The notes beneath the pieces were generated by a model, which did not search any database, had not been told where the DNA came from, and worked only from the letters and a program-made list of their open reading frames with translations. 6,629 nucleotides of DNA from Chromatiales bacterium (GTDB lineage Bacteria; Pseudomonadota; Gammaproteobacteria; Chromatiales; Chromatiaceae), in NCBI GenBank assembly GCA_024639625.1, contig JAHEIA010000179.1, positions 1-6,629 on the forward strand, read 5' to 3'. Positions 1-6,286 of this stretch are shown one piece after another (position 1 is the first letter of the stretch; each line of letters opens with the position of its first letter). A program made the position numbers and the translations under genes.

Positions 1-2
1 AA

Positions 3-28
3 GGAATCGGTTCAGTGAACCAAATTCC
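3..28. repeat. Imperfect hairpin upstream of the tRNA gene
   Basis: GGAAT (3-7) pairs with ATTCC (24-28), and GGTTC (9-13) pairs with GAACC (17-21) around an AGT loop, leaving only a small internal loop (C8 against A22-A23). No T-tract follows, so it is not a typical intrinsic terminator. It may be the 3' end of an upstream transcript or a structured leader of the tRNA transcript. The bases before it read KESVQ-stop in frame 1, which could be the tail of an upstream gene, but that is too short to support. Confidence 0.45.
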
Positions 29-102
29 CGCCGACCCGAGTCATGGAAGACGAACTGGAGGGCGGCTTCAGGGAGGAAATAAAGCAAGTTGTCGAACGAT
101 TT

Positions 103-178
103 GGGCCGTTAGCTCAGCTGGTAGAGCAGTGGACTCTTAATCCATTGGTCGAAGGTTCGAATCCTTCACGGCCCACCA
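103..178 (+). tRNA. tRNA-Lys, anticodon CTT
   Basis: This is a complete 76-base cloverleaf. The acceptor stem GGGCCGT pairs perfectly with ACGGCCC. The D arm is GCTC/GAGC with an AGCTGGTA loop. The anticodon stem GTGGA/TCCAT (one G-T pair) closes the loop CTCTTAA, so the anticodon is CTT and reads the Lys codon AAG. The T arm is GAAGG/CCTTC with loop TTCGAAT. Discriminator A175 and the CCA end (176-178) are encoded, as is usual in gammaproteobacteria. The gene is very similar to the known enterobacterial tRNA-Lys (anticodon TTT). It stands alone here and is followed directly by an intrinsic terminator. Confidence 0.97.
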
Positions 179-186
179 ATATAATC

Positions 187-221
187 AGGCGCTTACGGTA
201 ATTCCGTGCGCCTTCTTTTTT
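187..221 (+). terminator. Rho-independent terminator of tRNA-Lys
   Basis: AGGCGC (187-192) pairs with GCGCCT (208-213). Inside it ACGG (195-198) pairs with CCGT (204-207) around a TAATT loop, with two unpaired T (193-194). The stem is followed by TCTTTTTT (214-221). It begins 9 bases after the tRNA CCA end, so it fits termination of the tRNA transcript. Confidence 0.88.
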
Positions 222-595
222 GCCCGAGGCACACTCACAGCACATTTTCCCATAACAAACCAAAATTGTGGCACGACCGTGATCCCGTGCTGCTTTGGAA
301 GTGGCGGCGGAGATGGCGACGAGAAACGAGAACCCTGCACCGGGGCAAACGAAGATGGTCCACAATCGAACCATAGCCTTCAAGCGCGCCGAAAACACGA
401 AAGGCAGCAACCCGACATAGACCCGAAAGGAAGACACTGGAGCATAGGCGCTGCACATATCCAGACGAACCGATAGGGCTGGTGTTGTTCTTGGGGGGGA
501 TGGAAGTATGATCGAATTTCAGTAGCGTATCGACTTGCCCGCCCTGGTGGACTTCGTCCAAAAGAGAACACTACCGCAAAGCCGGCGGAACCCTA
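222..595. other. Intergenic stretch without a supported gene
   Basis: This is 374 bases between the tRNA terminator and the kinase gene. Short frames exist on both strands, but none has family resemblance together with a convincing ribosome binding site. One minus-strand frame ends in the peptide created by reading the tRNA backwards (GREGFEPSTNGLRVHCSTS), so at least its end is an artefact. The stretch contains a run of seven G (493-499). The promoter of the two-component operon probably lies here, but I found no hexamer pair I would defend. Confidence 0.5.
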
Positions 596-3370
596 ATGAA
601 AGCACAAGGAAGCAATGGCTCCCGGAGTGGAAGCGAACGCCATTTCGTCCTGCCGGCGCGCCGCCGGGCCGTCCTGCTCCTGCTGATTCTGGTTACTGGA
701 GTCATCGTATCCCTAGCGATTTCTGAACTCGTTTATCATTGGGAAACCTATGACGAGGCGGAACGCCTGAGATCTCAGTTCCAGCTGGACGCTCAGGAGG
801 TCGTCGGGGCGATTCACCAGGAGCTCGACACACACCGTCGGGTGGTGCAATCTCTGGGCGCGCTGTATCAGGCATCCGAGCAGGTGACGCGGGAGGAGTT
901 CCACGTCTTCGCCAGTAAGCTCCTGGAGGCCGTTCCAAGCGTACAGGCGCTGGAATGGATTCCCCGCGTAAGGCGTTTGCAGCGAAGCCGTTTCGAGGAG
1001 CAAGCTCGCACTGCCATCTCGGGTTTTCGCATTAACCAGCGGGACGAGCACGGGGCCTTGGTCGCTGCAGCGCTGCGTGACGAGTATTTCCCCGTGTACT
1101 TTGTCGAACCCTACGTCGGAAACGAATCGGCGCTGGGGTTTGATCTGGCGTCGGAAACGATCCGGCGGGAGGCCCTGCAGCGGGCACGTGACAGCGGTCA
1201 AATTACCGTATCGGGGCGGATCACCCTGGTTCAGGAGACAGCAACTCAATCGGGGGTGCTCGTGTTCCTACCGATCTATCGCAAGGGTGCGTCAGTAGTG
1301 TCGCAGGCGCAACGTCGAGAGTATCTCGAAGGTTTCGCTCTGGCGGTATGCCGGGTTGGCGACCTGACTGAACACGCCATCGCGCGTTTGCCGGGCGAAG
1401 GCGTCGAGGTTTGGGTCTTCGACGCGACGGTCCCGTCAAGGTTAGAGTTGCTGCACGTCTACGCCGATCCGGCGTCGCGGGGCGACCCCCCCGGTTCTCC
1501 GCCCGCTGCCACGCTGCGCGCCGAGGACACTCTCGAGGTGGGTGGCCGGAAGTGGGAAGTCATCGCAGCCCCGACTCCCGGCACCTTCGGTCCACCCACG
1601 GCGTACCCGGCTCGGCTGGTGCTGTTGGCGGGGCTGTTGATCACCGGGATCCTGGTCTGGTACATGCGTGCGCTGCAGCGATACGGTCTTGAAATGGCGC
1701 AGGCGAACCGTGCGCTAGATCGGGAGGTCGCTGAGCACCGGCAAACGGGGTTCGCACTCAAAAAAAGCGAAGAGATGTTCCGCCAGATACTGGAGTCCGC
1801 GGCCGATGCCATCGTCATCGCGGATGATCAGGGCCGCATCCTGACGGTCAATCGTCAAGCGGAGCGGCTTTTCGGTTATGACCGACACGAGCTCATAGGC
1901 CAGTCCGTGGAACTTTTGGTGCCGGAGCATTTGCGCGAGAAACACGCGGTTCACCAGCGAGCTTACCGCGCGCACCCGAAGCAACGGCCAATACTCGACA
2001 ACCAGGAGCTGTCCGGTCGGCGCAAAGACGGTACCCTGATCCCTCTGGAAATCAGCCTAACCCCCACGAGCCTGAAGAAAGAGCGGATGGTGACCGCCAT
2101 CATCCGAGACATCAGTGTCCGCAAGGCGGCGGAGGCCGAATTGCGCCGCCTCAACCGCACCCAAACCGTTCTTTCCATGTGTAACAACAGCTTGGCCCGC
2201 AGTACTGACGAGGAGAGCCTGTTAAACGCGTTCTGCGCCAACCTCGTGGAGGTCGGGGGTTACGGCTTTGCCTGGGTGGGCTACGCGAAACAAAACCGTG
2301 CCGAGGACGTGCGCATTATGGCTCTTTCCGGACGCGTAGACGCCGAGTTGTCCGTTACCAAAATCACTCGGTATGGCTCGCACGGCGAGCCGAGCCCCTG
2401 CGGGACGGCGATCCGGACCGGTAAGCCGGTGGTCTTGCGGGATATCGAGCGGGAGCCGAAATTCACGCCGTGGCGCGAGGGCGCCCTACGGCTTGGATAC
2501 CGGTCCATGATTGCATTGCCGCTCAAGGCCAACTCCCACGCTTTCGGCAATTTCAGCATCTTCGCCACGGTGGCGAACGCGTTCAATGACAAGGAGGTGA
2601 AACTGCTGATGTCGTTGGCGGAGGATCTCGCCTTCGGGATCGGGACCTTGCGGGCCCGCGCGGCCCACGAACGAAAGGTGCGTCTGCTCAGAGAGGAGGT
2701 AGAGAGGGATACCCGCAAGCGCGTTGCGGCAGCCTTGCACGATGGTGTTGCGCAATCCGTGCAAGGGGTTAATCTGGGCCTGAAGAGGCTGCGGGCCCTT
2801 GCTGCCGAGCGACAGGAACAGAGCACCGTTCTTTTGGACCGGATCATCGACGATGTAGGAGGTATCATCCGCGAATTGCGGGAAGTAAGCTCGGAATTGA
2901 GACCGCTTTTCCTCGAGCGGATGGGCCTGATCGAGGCGATCCGATACTACTGCAGTGAGCTGAGCGAACGTGCCGGGATTCCCGTACGCGTATTGGGCCG
3001 AGAGGTTCCGGTGCAGCTGGGAGAACGGGTGAAGGAGCAGTGTTTCCTGAGCTTTCGAGAGGCCTTTAACAACTCCATCAAACACGCGAAAGCCTCGCGG
3101 ATCGATGTGATCTTGGAGGCTGCAGCGGCCGAATCCCTGAATCTGCGGATCGCCGACGACGGAGTCGGCTTCGACACGGTTCGGGTGTTCAACTCACCCT
3201 CCGGCCTCGGACTATCCATGATCCGCGAGCGCGCGGAAAGCATCGGTGGCAATGCGCAGATCCTCAGTAAACCCGGGAAGGGGACCACGGTGACGATCAC
3301 AATACCCCTAGAGCCGGATCCTACCTCAACGCATGGTGGGCCTGGGACCGATAAGGGATTGGCGGAATAA
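596..3370 (+). CDS. Membrane sensor histidine kinase, CHASE-PAS-GAF-HisKA_3-HATPase_c
   Basis: This is a 924-residue inner-membrane sensor kinase of the NarX/UhpB-like HPK7 group. It probably autophosphorylates on His715 and passes phosphate to the regulator encoded next. The N-terminus is short and basic, with a first membrane helix at about residues 24-44. A periplasmic CHASE domain follows (about 65-285), with ALEWIPRV (118-125), an EPY-N-ALGFDL motif near 171-184 and ITLVQE near 209-214. A second helix (about 340-358) leads to a coiled coil, PAS (about 390-510) and GAF (about 525-690). HisKA_3 has AALHDGVAQ (712-720). The ATPase domain has an N box (REAFNNSIKHA, 821-831), G1 (DDGVGFD, 854-860), G2 (SGLGLS, 869-874) and G3 (GKGTTV, 894-899), so all catalytic motifs look intact. 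The ATG is preceded by weak GGCGGA (584-589), and no better in-frame start is visible upstream. CHASE domains bind small extracellular ligands, but the ligand cannot be inferred. Confidence 0.95.
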   Translation: MKAQGSNGSRSGSERHFVLPARRRAVLLLLILVTGVIVSLAISELVYHWETYDEAERLRSQFQLDAQEVVGAIHQELDTHRRVVQSLGALYQASEQVTREEFHVFASKLLEAVPSVQALEWIPRVRRLQRSRFEEQARTAISGFRINQRDEHGALVAAALRDEYFPVYFVEPYVGNESALGFDLASETIRREALQRARDSGQITVSGRITLVQETATQSGVLVFLPIYRKGASVVSQAQRREYLEGFALAVCRVGDLTEHAIARLPGEGVEVWVFDATVPSRLELLHVYADPASRGDPPGSPPAATLRAEDTLEVGGRKWEVIAAPTPGTFGPPTAYPARLVLLAGLLITGILVWYMRALQRYGLEMAQANRALDREVAEHRQTGFALKKSEEMFRQILESAADAIVIADDQGRILTVNRQAERLFGYDRHELIGQSVELLVPEHLREKHAVHQRAYRAHPKQRPILDNQELSGRRKDGTLIPLEISLTPTSLKKERMVTAIIRDISVRKAAEAELRRLNRTQTVLSMCNNSLARSTDEESLLNAFCANLVEVGGYGFAWVGYAKQNRAEDVRIMALSGRVDAELSVTKITRYGSHGEPSPCGTAIRTGKPVVLRDIEREPKFTPWREGALRLGYRSMIALPLKANSHAFGNFSIFATVANAFNDKEVKLLMSLAEDLAFGIGTLRARAAHERKVRLLREEVERDTRKRVAAALHDGVAQSVQGVNLGLKRLRALAAERQEQSTVLLDRIIDDVGGIIRELREVSSELRPLFLERMGLIEAIRYYCSELSERAGIPVRVLGREVPVQLGERVKEQCFLSFREAFNNSIKHAKASRIDVILEAAAAESLNLRIADDGVGFDTVRVFNSPSGLGLSMIRERAESIGGNAQILSKPGKGTTVTITIPLEPDPTSTHGGPGTDKGLAE

Positions 3371-3387
3371 TGATTTCCAAAGTCTCC

Positions 3388-3439
3388 CGTTGCGCGCTGG
3401 CTAACACGAGGGTGACTCCAACACATAGTGAGCGCAGCG
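3388..3439 (+). promoter_or_regulatory. Possible long-range hairpin over the regulator's translation start
   Basis: CGTTGCGC (3388-3395) can pair with GCGCAGCG (3432-3439) in RNA, eight pairs including one G-U, across a 36-base loop. The right arm ends two bases before the ATG of the response regulator and covers the place where a Shine-Dalgarno sequence should be. No good Shine-Dalgarno is visible there. This could limit regulator translation relative to the kinase. The pairing is seen in the sequence; the role is inference, and such pairing can occur by chance in GC-rich DNA. Confidence 0.25.
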
Positions 3440-3440
3440 A

Positions 3441-4067
3441 ATGTCGATAAAAGTAGTTCTGGCGGATGATCACGCCATTATCCGTCAGGGTTTGGCGCCC
3501 CTTTTGGAGGCGGAGGCGGGAATCGAACTCTTGGCCCAGGCCGGTAACGGCCAAGAGGCTTGGGAGCTCATCGAATCGCTTCGACCGGATGTGGCTATCC
3601 TGGACATCAGTATGCCGGAAATGACCGGATTCGAGGTCACCCGCAAGGTGGTCGATGCCGGCTTCCACACCCAGGTTATCCTCCTGACTATGCATGACGA
3701 CCCTTCTGCCGTGCTCGAAGCTCAAGACGCGGGTGCCTCGGGCTACGTTCTCAAAGACAATTCCTTCGAGGAGTTGGTGCAGGCTGTTCACGCCGTCGTT
3801 GCCGGGGGCAGCTTCGTGACCCCGTCCGTGCAGGAAAAGCTCCGCGAGCTCCAACGCGAGGGGAAGACCACCGCGTTGTTGTCGAAAAGGGAACGCGAAG
3901 TCATGAAACTGGTCGCGCAGGGACAAAGCAGCAAGGAGATCGGCCGAATCATGGACATCAGTCCGCGCACCGTGGATACCTACCGCCAACGTCTCATGGA
4001 CAAGCTCGACCTACATACCCTCGCCGACGTGGTGCGCTACGCGGTGCGCACTGGAATGGTCTCCTGA
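3441..4067 (+). CDS. NarL/FixJ-family response regulator (REC + LuxR-type HTH)
   Basis: This 208-residue cytoplasmic transcription regulator is the likely phosphorylation partner of the kinase encoded 70 bases upstream. The receiver domain (about 1-120) has the acidic pair Asp9-Asp10, phosphoacceptor Asp55 in VAILDISMPEM, Thr83 and Lys105 (YVLKD). After a linker, the GerE/LuxR-type helix-turn-helix runs from about 145 to 205: LSKREREV (147-154), SSKEIGRIMDISPRTVDTYR (163-182), then a dimerisation-type helix DKLDLHTLADVVRYA. Length and order match the NarL/FixJ family. The ATG at 3441 has only a weak Shine-Dalgarno. A GTG at 3428 is out of frame, so no alternative start is evident. Same strand and short gap argue for one operon. 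Phosphorylation would favour dimer formation and DNA binding; targets are unknown. Confidence 0.95.
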   Translation: MSIKVVLADDHAIIRQGLAPLLEAEAGIELLAQAGNGQEAWELIESLRPDVAILDISMPEMTGFEVTRKVVDAGFHTQVILLTMHDDPSAVLEAQDAGASGYVLKDNSFEELVQAVHAVVAGGSFVTPSVQEKLRELQREGKTTALLSKREREVMKLVAQGQSSKEIGRIMDISPRTVDTYRQRLMDKLDLHTLADVVRYAVRTGMVS

Positions 4068-4108
4068 CGTATTACCTGTTCTCGCGCCCGGTACCCTCGG
4101 CTCGGGAT

Positions 4109-4122
4109 GTAAGCGATCTTAC
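4109..4122. repeat. Short hairpin after the response regulator gene
   Basis: GTAAG (4109-4113) pairs with CTTAC (4118-4122) around CGAT, about 40 bases after the regulator stop codon. There is no T-tract, so it is not a convincing intrinsic terminator. Confidence 0.3.
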
Positions 4123-4202
4123 GGACATGGTGTTCAGTAAACGCGCGGACATACCTATCCGCCTCATTCCCGTAACTTAATCTCCAGCCGCAAGCCTCGC
4201 TA

Positions 4203-4217
4203 GCGTTGGCCCAACGC
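4203..4217. repeat. Perfect inverted repeat upstream of the small-ORF cluster
   Basis: GCGTTGG-C-CCAACGC is a perfect 15-base dyad with seven-base arms around one central base. As RNA it would form a five- or six-pair hairpin. It overlaps the palindrome CGCTAGCG (4198-4205). It lies 26 bases before the possible GTG start at 4244, where an operator or a leader hairpin could sit. The symmetry is seen directly; the regulatory role is inference. Confidence 0.45.
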
Positions 4218-4243
4218 GAACGGCGAAGCGGTAGGTACCGGCT

Positions 4244-4348
4244 GTGCGAAGGTATGAACTGTCGATGGCACTATCTCTTTCCGCCCTGGTGCTGTTTTCC
4301 AGCATCGTCGCCACCGTATATGGAGTTTCTCCGTTCGGGGAATTCTGA
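4244..4348 (+). CDS. Possible 34-residue single-pass membrane peptide
   Basis: A short frame opens at GTG 4244 and closes at TGA 4346-4348. The product begins MRRYELSMALSLSALVLF and ends in SPFGEF. It has a basic N-terminus, an uninterrupted hydrophobic stretch of about 18 residues (about 8-27) and a short polar tail, the plan of a small single-pass membrane protein with a cytoplasmic N-terminus. It could also be a signal peptide whose gene broke afterwards. GGTAGGT (4230-4236) lies at Shine-Dalgarno distance before the GTG. An internal ATG at 4265 would give 27 residues but has poorer spacing. The next possible gene starts 41 bases after its stop. I know no family for it. Such short hydrophobic frames can occur by chance. 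Confidence 0.35.
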   Translation: MRRYELSMALSLSALVLFSSIVATVYGVSPFGEF

Positions 4349-4389
4349 CCCTGGTGAGTAGGGGCAGTAGTTTTTACGGGAGGGTTGCA

Positions 4390-4584
4390 GTGACAGGCAA
4401 GACCAATTTTCGACACGTTATGGACGCCATCCTGCGCGTTTCCCGCTTGATCTCGTCAGCCGAACCGGCTGTCCAGCACAATGCCGTGTTGGCAAAGTGG
4501 TGGCAGTACTACGACGCGCACCCTAACAACTGTGTTCATCGGAAATCGTACAGTGCTCTGCGCTATCCAACGCCGGCAGACTGA
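4390..4584 (+). CDS. Possible 64-residue hypothetical protein
   Basis: GTG at 4390 is preceded by GGGAGGG (4378-4384), the best Shine-Dalgarno in this half of the window, five bases before the start. That makes it a better start than the in-frame GTG at 4354. The product is soluble, with a helical-looking first half (HVMDAILRVSRLI) and an aromatic segment AKWWQYYDAHPNN, followed by a basic tail. About two thirds of codons end in G or C, consistent with coding in this genome. The stop lies 23 bases before the leucine-rich-repeat gene on the same strand, which suggests co-transcription and perhaps translational coupling. I recognise no domain. It could be the 3' remnant of a longer decayed gene, since the frame stays open upstream to about 4258 without an earlier usual start. 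Confidence 0.42.
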   Translation: MTGKTNFRHVMDAILRVSRLISSAEPAVQHNAVLAKWWQYYDAHPNNCVHRKSYSALRYPTPAD

Positions 4585-4607
4585 CGGGACCCGCGCAACT
4601 TCAAGAA

Positions 4608-5237
4608 ATGAAAATGTCCATCGAGCTCAAAGATTACCTTGTCAACTCCGGCGCCGCCCTGGTTCTGCACGGGGAAAGGGAGCTGGTAGATGACGACCTT
4701 GCACAACTGCACGACTTTTCGGAGAAGCAGAGAGCGGCGATCAGTTCCGTTGTTCTTTCTAACACGGATATTACGGGCGCGTGTTTTCGACACCTGGCGC
4801 TTCTGCCCAATTTAAAGGCGCTCTACGCCAACAGGACGAGAGTCGAAAACGATGCGCCGCTCGAGTGCCTGCCGAAGACGATGGAGACGATAAACCTGGA
4901 CTACACCAAGGTCGGTGACCTGTGTGTATCCAAGCTGAGGTTGGCGCCCAGCTTATATTCGTTCCGTCTCCGCAACACGAAGATTACTTGTCGAAGCGCG
5001 GACATTCTCGCTTCGATGAGCAACCTCCGCGATTACGATATCGAGGGTGCGGCCGTGAGCGAGCACGCTAGGCAGCGGCTCCTCAACGCATTGGTCCTCC
5101 GCAAGGCAACCTGCTACGTCGCCTTTTATTTCTTGTTGTGCCGCAGTCGGCTGGCGGCAGCAAAGCTCATGCTGGGTTTTAGGGATGTTCTATTCGCGAG
5201 GTATTTCAGATTGGGCGGTTGGCGGCAAAGAGCATAG
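4608..5237 (+). CDS. Leucine-rich-repeat-like protein
   Basis: This is a 209-residue protein of unknown specific function. Residues about 45-162 fall into five repeats of 23-24 residues beginning near 45, 69, 92, 116 and 140. Each has a strand-like segment followed by N/Y-T or a similar turn and then a helical part: VVLSNTDITGACF, LKALYANRTRVEN, METINLDYTKVGD, LYSFRLRNTKITC, LRDYDIEGAAVSE. The N-T-x-I/V pattern resembles bacterial leucine-rich repeats of the ribonuclease-inhibitor-like type, which usually bind proteins. The last 45 residues differ: a hydrophobic stretch TCYVAFYFLLC (168-178), then an Arg-rich amphipathic tail that might attach to a membrane. There is no signal peptide, so a cytoplasmic location is likely. 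Starts at ATG 4608 or 4614 are both possible, and neither has a strong Shine-Dalgarno. Coupling to the preceding small frame could explain that. Confidence 0.8.
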   Translation: MKMSIELKDYLVNSGAALVLHGERELVDDDLAQLHDFSEKQRAAISSVVLSNTDITGACFRHLALLPNLKALYANRTRVENDAPLECLPKTMETINLDYTKVGDLCVSKLRLAPSLYSFRLRNTKITCRSADILASMSNLRDYDIEGAAVSEHARQRLLNALVLRKATCYVAFYFLLCRSRLAAAKLMLGFRDVLFARYFRLGGWRQRA

Positions 5238-5262
5238 CGGAGCTCGTAGCATTTTCGTTTGT

Positions 5263-5297
5263 CCTCCAGGAGCGTAGCAGGGCTTTGCAACTGGAGG
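5263..5297. repeat. Inverted repeat between the repeat-protein gene and the exported-protein gene
   Basis: CCTCCAG (5263-5269) is exactly complementary to CTGGAGG (5291-5297) across 21 bases, inside which GCA and TGC can extend the fold. It lies just after the leucine-rich-repeat gene and about 35 bases before the next start. No T-tract follows, so it is not a standard terminator. It might be a leader structure, or a 3' stabilising hairpin for the upstream message. Confidence 0.35.
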
Positions 5298-5331
5298 CGC
5301 AACGCAGAAGAAGAGATTGGAATCTTTTGGG

Positions 5332-5646
5332 ATGGCTGGAATGGTGAAATCGTGGTTTGGATCTATGCTTATCGCCGCCTGCGGCGCAGCCTTCGCTGGC
5401 GATGTCAGCGAGATCGAGAGGCGTCGGCTGTTCGAGCCGAGCGAGGCCGAGCTTCGGGCTGAGACTAACGGGCGCATCTATATCTACGACGGCCTGACGC
5501 AGAGCGATATCACCGCGGCTCTGGACCAGGAATTCGATCGCGTCGAGAGCATGATGTTCATCCGTGTTCGGCCGACCGACAATAAAGGCGAGGTATTGAT
5601 GGACCCGGCGAGCGGAGAAGAGCTAGTGGAGGATGACGGCTGTTGA
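5332..5646 (+). CDS. Small exported protein with C-terminal cysteine
   Basis: This is a 104-residue conserved-looking hypothetical protein. The N-terminus has Lys6, a hydrophobic core WFGSMLIAACGAAFA and an Ala-Phe-Ala|Gly site after residue 22, a good signal peptidase I site. The residues IAAC ending at Cys17 also fit a lipobox, so a lipoprotein is possible. The mature part is charged: EIERRRLF, then GRIYIYDGLTQSDITAALD, then FDRVESMMFIRVRP, and an acidic end EELVEDDGC with Cys as the last residue. The pattern resembles short secreted hypothetical proteins I associate with gammaproteobacteria, but I cannot name a family or function. Starts at TTG 5317, ATG 5332 and ATG 5341 are all in frame. 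I chose 5332 because it gives a normal signal peptide; 5341 is about equally good. The gene stands 94 bases after the leucine-rich-repeat gene, so co-transcription is uncertain. Confidence 0.75.
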   Translation: MAGMVKSWFGSMLIAACGAAFAGDVSEIERRRLFEPSEAELRAETNGRIYIYDGLTQSDITAALDQEFDRVESMMFIRVRPTDNKGEVLMDPASGEELVEDDGC

Positions 5647-6286
5647 TCTGGCTGTCTACTCAACACCTCCCTGCGTTCACCGACACGGCACGTGCATACG
5701 CGCGTTTTCCGGTTCGCAAACAATCTCTTACGCGTGTTAGTCCATACGAGTGTGCTCGCTACTACCGAGCCTAGCTGCGGGAAATGTTTTCCGAACGCTG
5801 CCACTCGAACGACGTCTTGGCCGGGGCGGTCGAGGCGCCGATATCTCTGCCGAGGCAGCTACAAGTCTTTTTTTATAGCCGCGACATGGCCCCAAAGAAG
5901 GCGCGGAGCGACCATCAAGACATTCGAATCATGGGTACGCCTCTCGGATCTGGATGCAAATTTGACCGAATGCTTTGAGATCTAACCTCAATGCATGAGC
6001 ATACCGATTCACCGCGGGTTTTGTGGTCCTGACCGGATTGGGTACTTGCGTTGAGTACAGCGTCTGGGTTTGAACAGCCGTTATCGGTTCATGCGAGTAT
6101 TTTTGCGCGTTGAAGCCCGCGTGAAGGCCGTTTTGGTATGACGCAGACACGCCGGACCCTGCGCCTGGTGCGACGCATGCCAGGCGGTGCGGTTGGACGC
6201 AGCCCCGTGGGTCGCAAGCGCTCAGCGACCAGGAAGAACAGCCGCTGCCGGGGATAACTGCTGGAAAGCAGGAACTGCACCCGGCG
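5647..6286. other. Long stretch without a supported gene
   Basis: In these 640 bases no frame on either strand shows a recognisable protein, a good ribosome binding site and normal composition together. A T7 run (5868-5874) follows a small CTGC/GCAG hairpin (5847-5858), which could be a weak terminator for the exported-protein gene 200 bases upstream. A second weak hairpin (TGAA...CCG-TTAT-CGG-TTCA, 6071-6091) precedes five T at 6098-6102. The part nearest 6287 may be unrecognisable remains of the transposase gene. Confidence 0.5.
6162..6186. repeat. Inverted repeat in the degraded region
   Basis: CGCCTGG (6162-6168) is exactly complementary to CCAGGCG (6180-6186). In the 11-base loop, TGC and GCA can pair further. 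It lies about 100 bases downstream, in the direction of the minus-strand transposase, of the last recognisable transposase codon. No function is evident. Confidence 0.35.

Noticed and set aside
266..282. TGGCACG as a sigma-54 promoter element
   Set aside because: The required GC at the -12 position is absent at the correct spacing.
114..458. Minus-strand frame of 114 residues
   Set aside because: Its C-terminus is the tRNA gene read backwards, a well-known false protein, and the hydrophobic first part matches no family I know.
2281..3085. Long minus-strand frames of 195 and 199 residues
   Set aside because: They lie fully opposite the kinase gene, whose domains and motifs are unmistakable; they are shadow frames of GC-rich coding DNA.
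3334..3342. Nine-base inverted match to the tRNA 3' end (GGCCCACCA on the minus strand)
   Set aside because: It is too short, in opposite orientation and inside the kinase coding sequence, so it is not an attachment site.
3321..3989. Minus-strand frame of 222 residues
   Set aside because: It is antisense to the end of the kinase and most of the response regulator, with no recognisable domain.
4109..4115. GTAAGCG as an IS66 terminal repeat
   Set aside because: The only CGCTTAC in reach (190-196) faces the wrong way and lies in the tRNA terminator; the match is chance.
4177..4416. Minus-strand frame of 79 residues
   Set aside because: It overlaps the better supported plus-strand small frames and has no recognisable motif.
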